A stretch of 47,344 nt of DNA, taken from the NCBI GenBank assembly GCA_934518555.1, contig CAKSXW010000011.1, positions 1 to 47,344 on the forward strand, read 5' to 3'. Within the stretch, counting starts at the first letter, position 1, and each line of letters opens with the position of its first letter. The DNA comes from an uncultured Faecalibacterium sp. GTDB taxonomy: Bacteria; Bacillota; Clostridia; Oscillospirales; Ruminococcaceae. The translations under genes and the position numbers were made by a program. Of this stretch, positions 47,312 through 47,344 are shown piece after piece. The notes beneath the pieces were generated by a model, which had not been told where the DNA came from, did not search any database, and worked only from the letters and a program-made list of their open reading frames with translations.

Positions 47312-47344
47312 AGACCTTACCGTTTCCACCTTTTCCAAACAGCG

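Overview
The window is GC-rich, gene-dense DNA from a low-branching Gram-positive Firmicute. The sporulation genes (gpr, spoIIP, spoVAC-D-E, spoIIE), the T-box leader of asnS, the sortase-type LPKTG surface protein, the AGGAGG ribosome sites and the dispersed short palindromic repeats point to an Oscillospiraceae/Ruminococcaceae member, probably near Gemmiger, Subdoligranulum or Faecalibacterium. This placement is inferred from gene content and style, not from a search. Both ends look broken: the left edge cuts a large serine recombinase and the right edge cuts a tRNA-Met, so this may be a whole contig.

Left end (1-1000): the C-terminal part of a serine recombinase, a tRNA-like scrap and an AT-rich DUF3784 membrane protein, the border of an integrated element. 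From about 1084 the DNA looks like chromosomal backbone: htrA protease; a GNAT-MnmM tRNA-modification fusion; prfC (RF3); an aldo/keto reductase; an ECF sigma/anti-sigma pair with its own promoter; a degenerate M23 protein; mutY; and asnS behind a T-box. From 12.7 to 19.1 kb lies a spore-related block: gpr-spoIIP with a good sigma-G-type promoter, divergent rpsT, spoVAC-spoVAD-spoVAE, a VanY-type carboxypeptidase and a DUF4358 lipoprotein.

From 19.2 to 22.9 kb there is an MBOAT/DHHW acyl-transfer operon, then a unit of two tandem small proteins that share a 25-residue double-glycine-type leader. These are the best candidates for an undescribed secreted peptide system. Then follow a four-gene minus-strand operon (beta-propeller, UPF0340, PLP-binding YggS-type protein, ABC exporter) and a divergent two-component system preceded by a PhoB/PhoP-like direct repeat. 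Next come a pectinesterase-like intracellular protein with a small membrane partner, spoIIE, gltX and an AbrB/SpoVT-type regulator whose promoter overlaps Spo0A-box-like sequences, followed by a lipase-like hydrolase.

From 36.9 to 40.9 kb lies a 1312-residue LPKTG-anchored beta-helix surface protein. The right part holds two minus-strand operons, lipoprotein-EamA-metallopeptidase-flippase and membrane protein-GHL10 glycosidase, then a small membrane protein and the truncated tRNA-Met. No CRISPR array, insertion sequence transposase or rRNA was seen.
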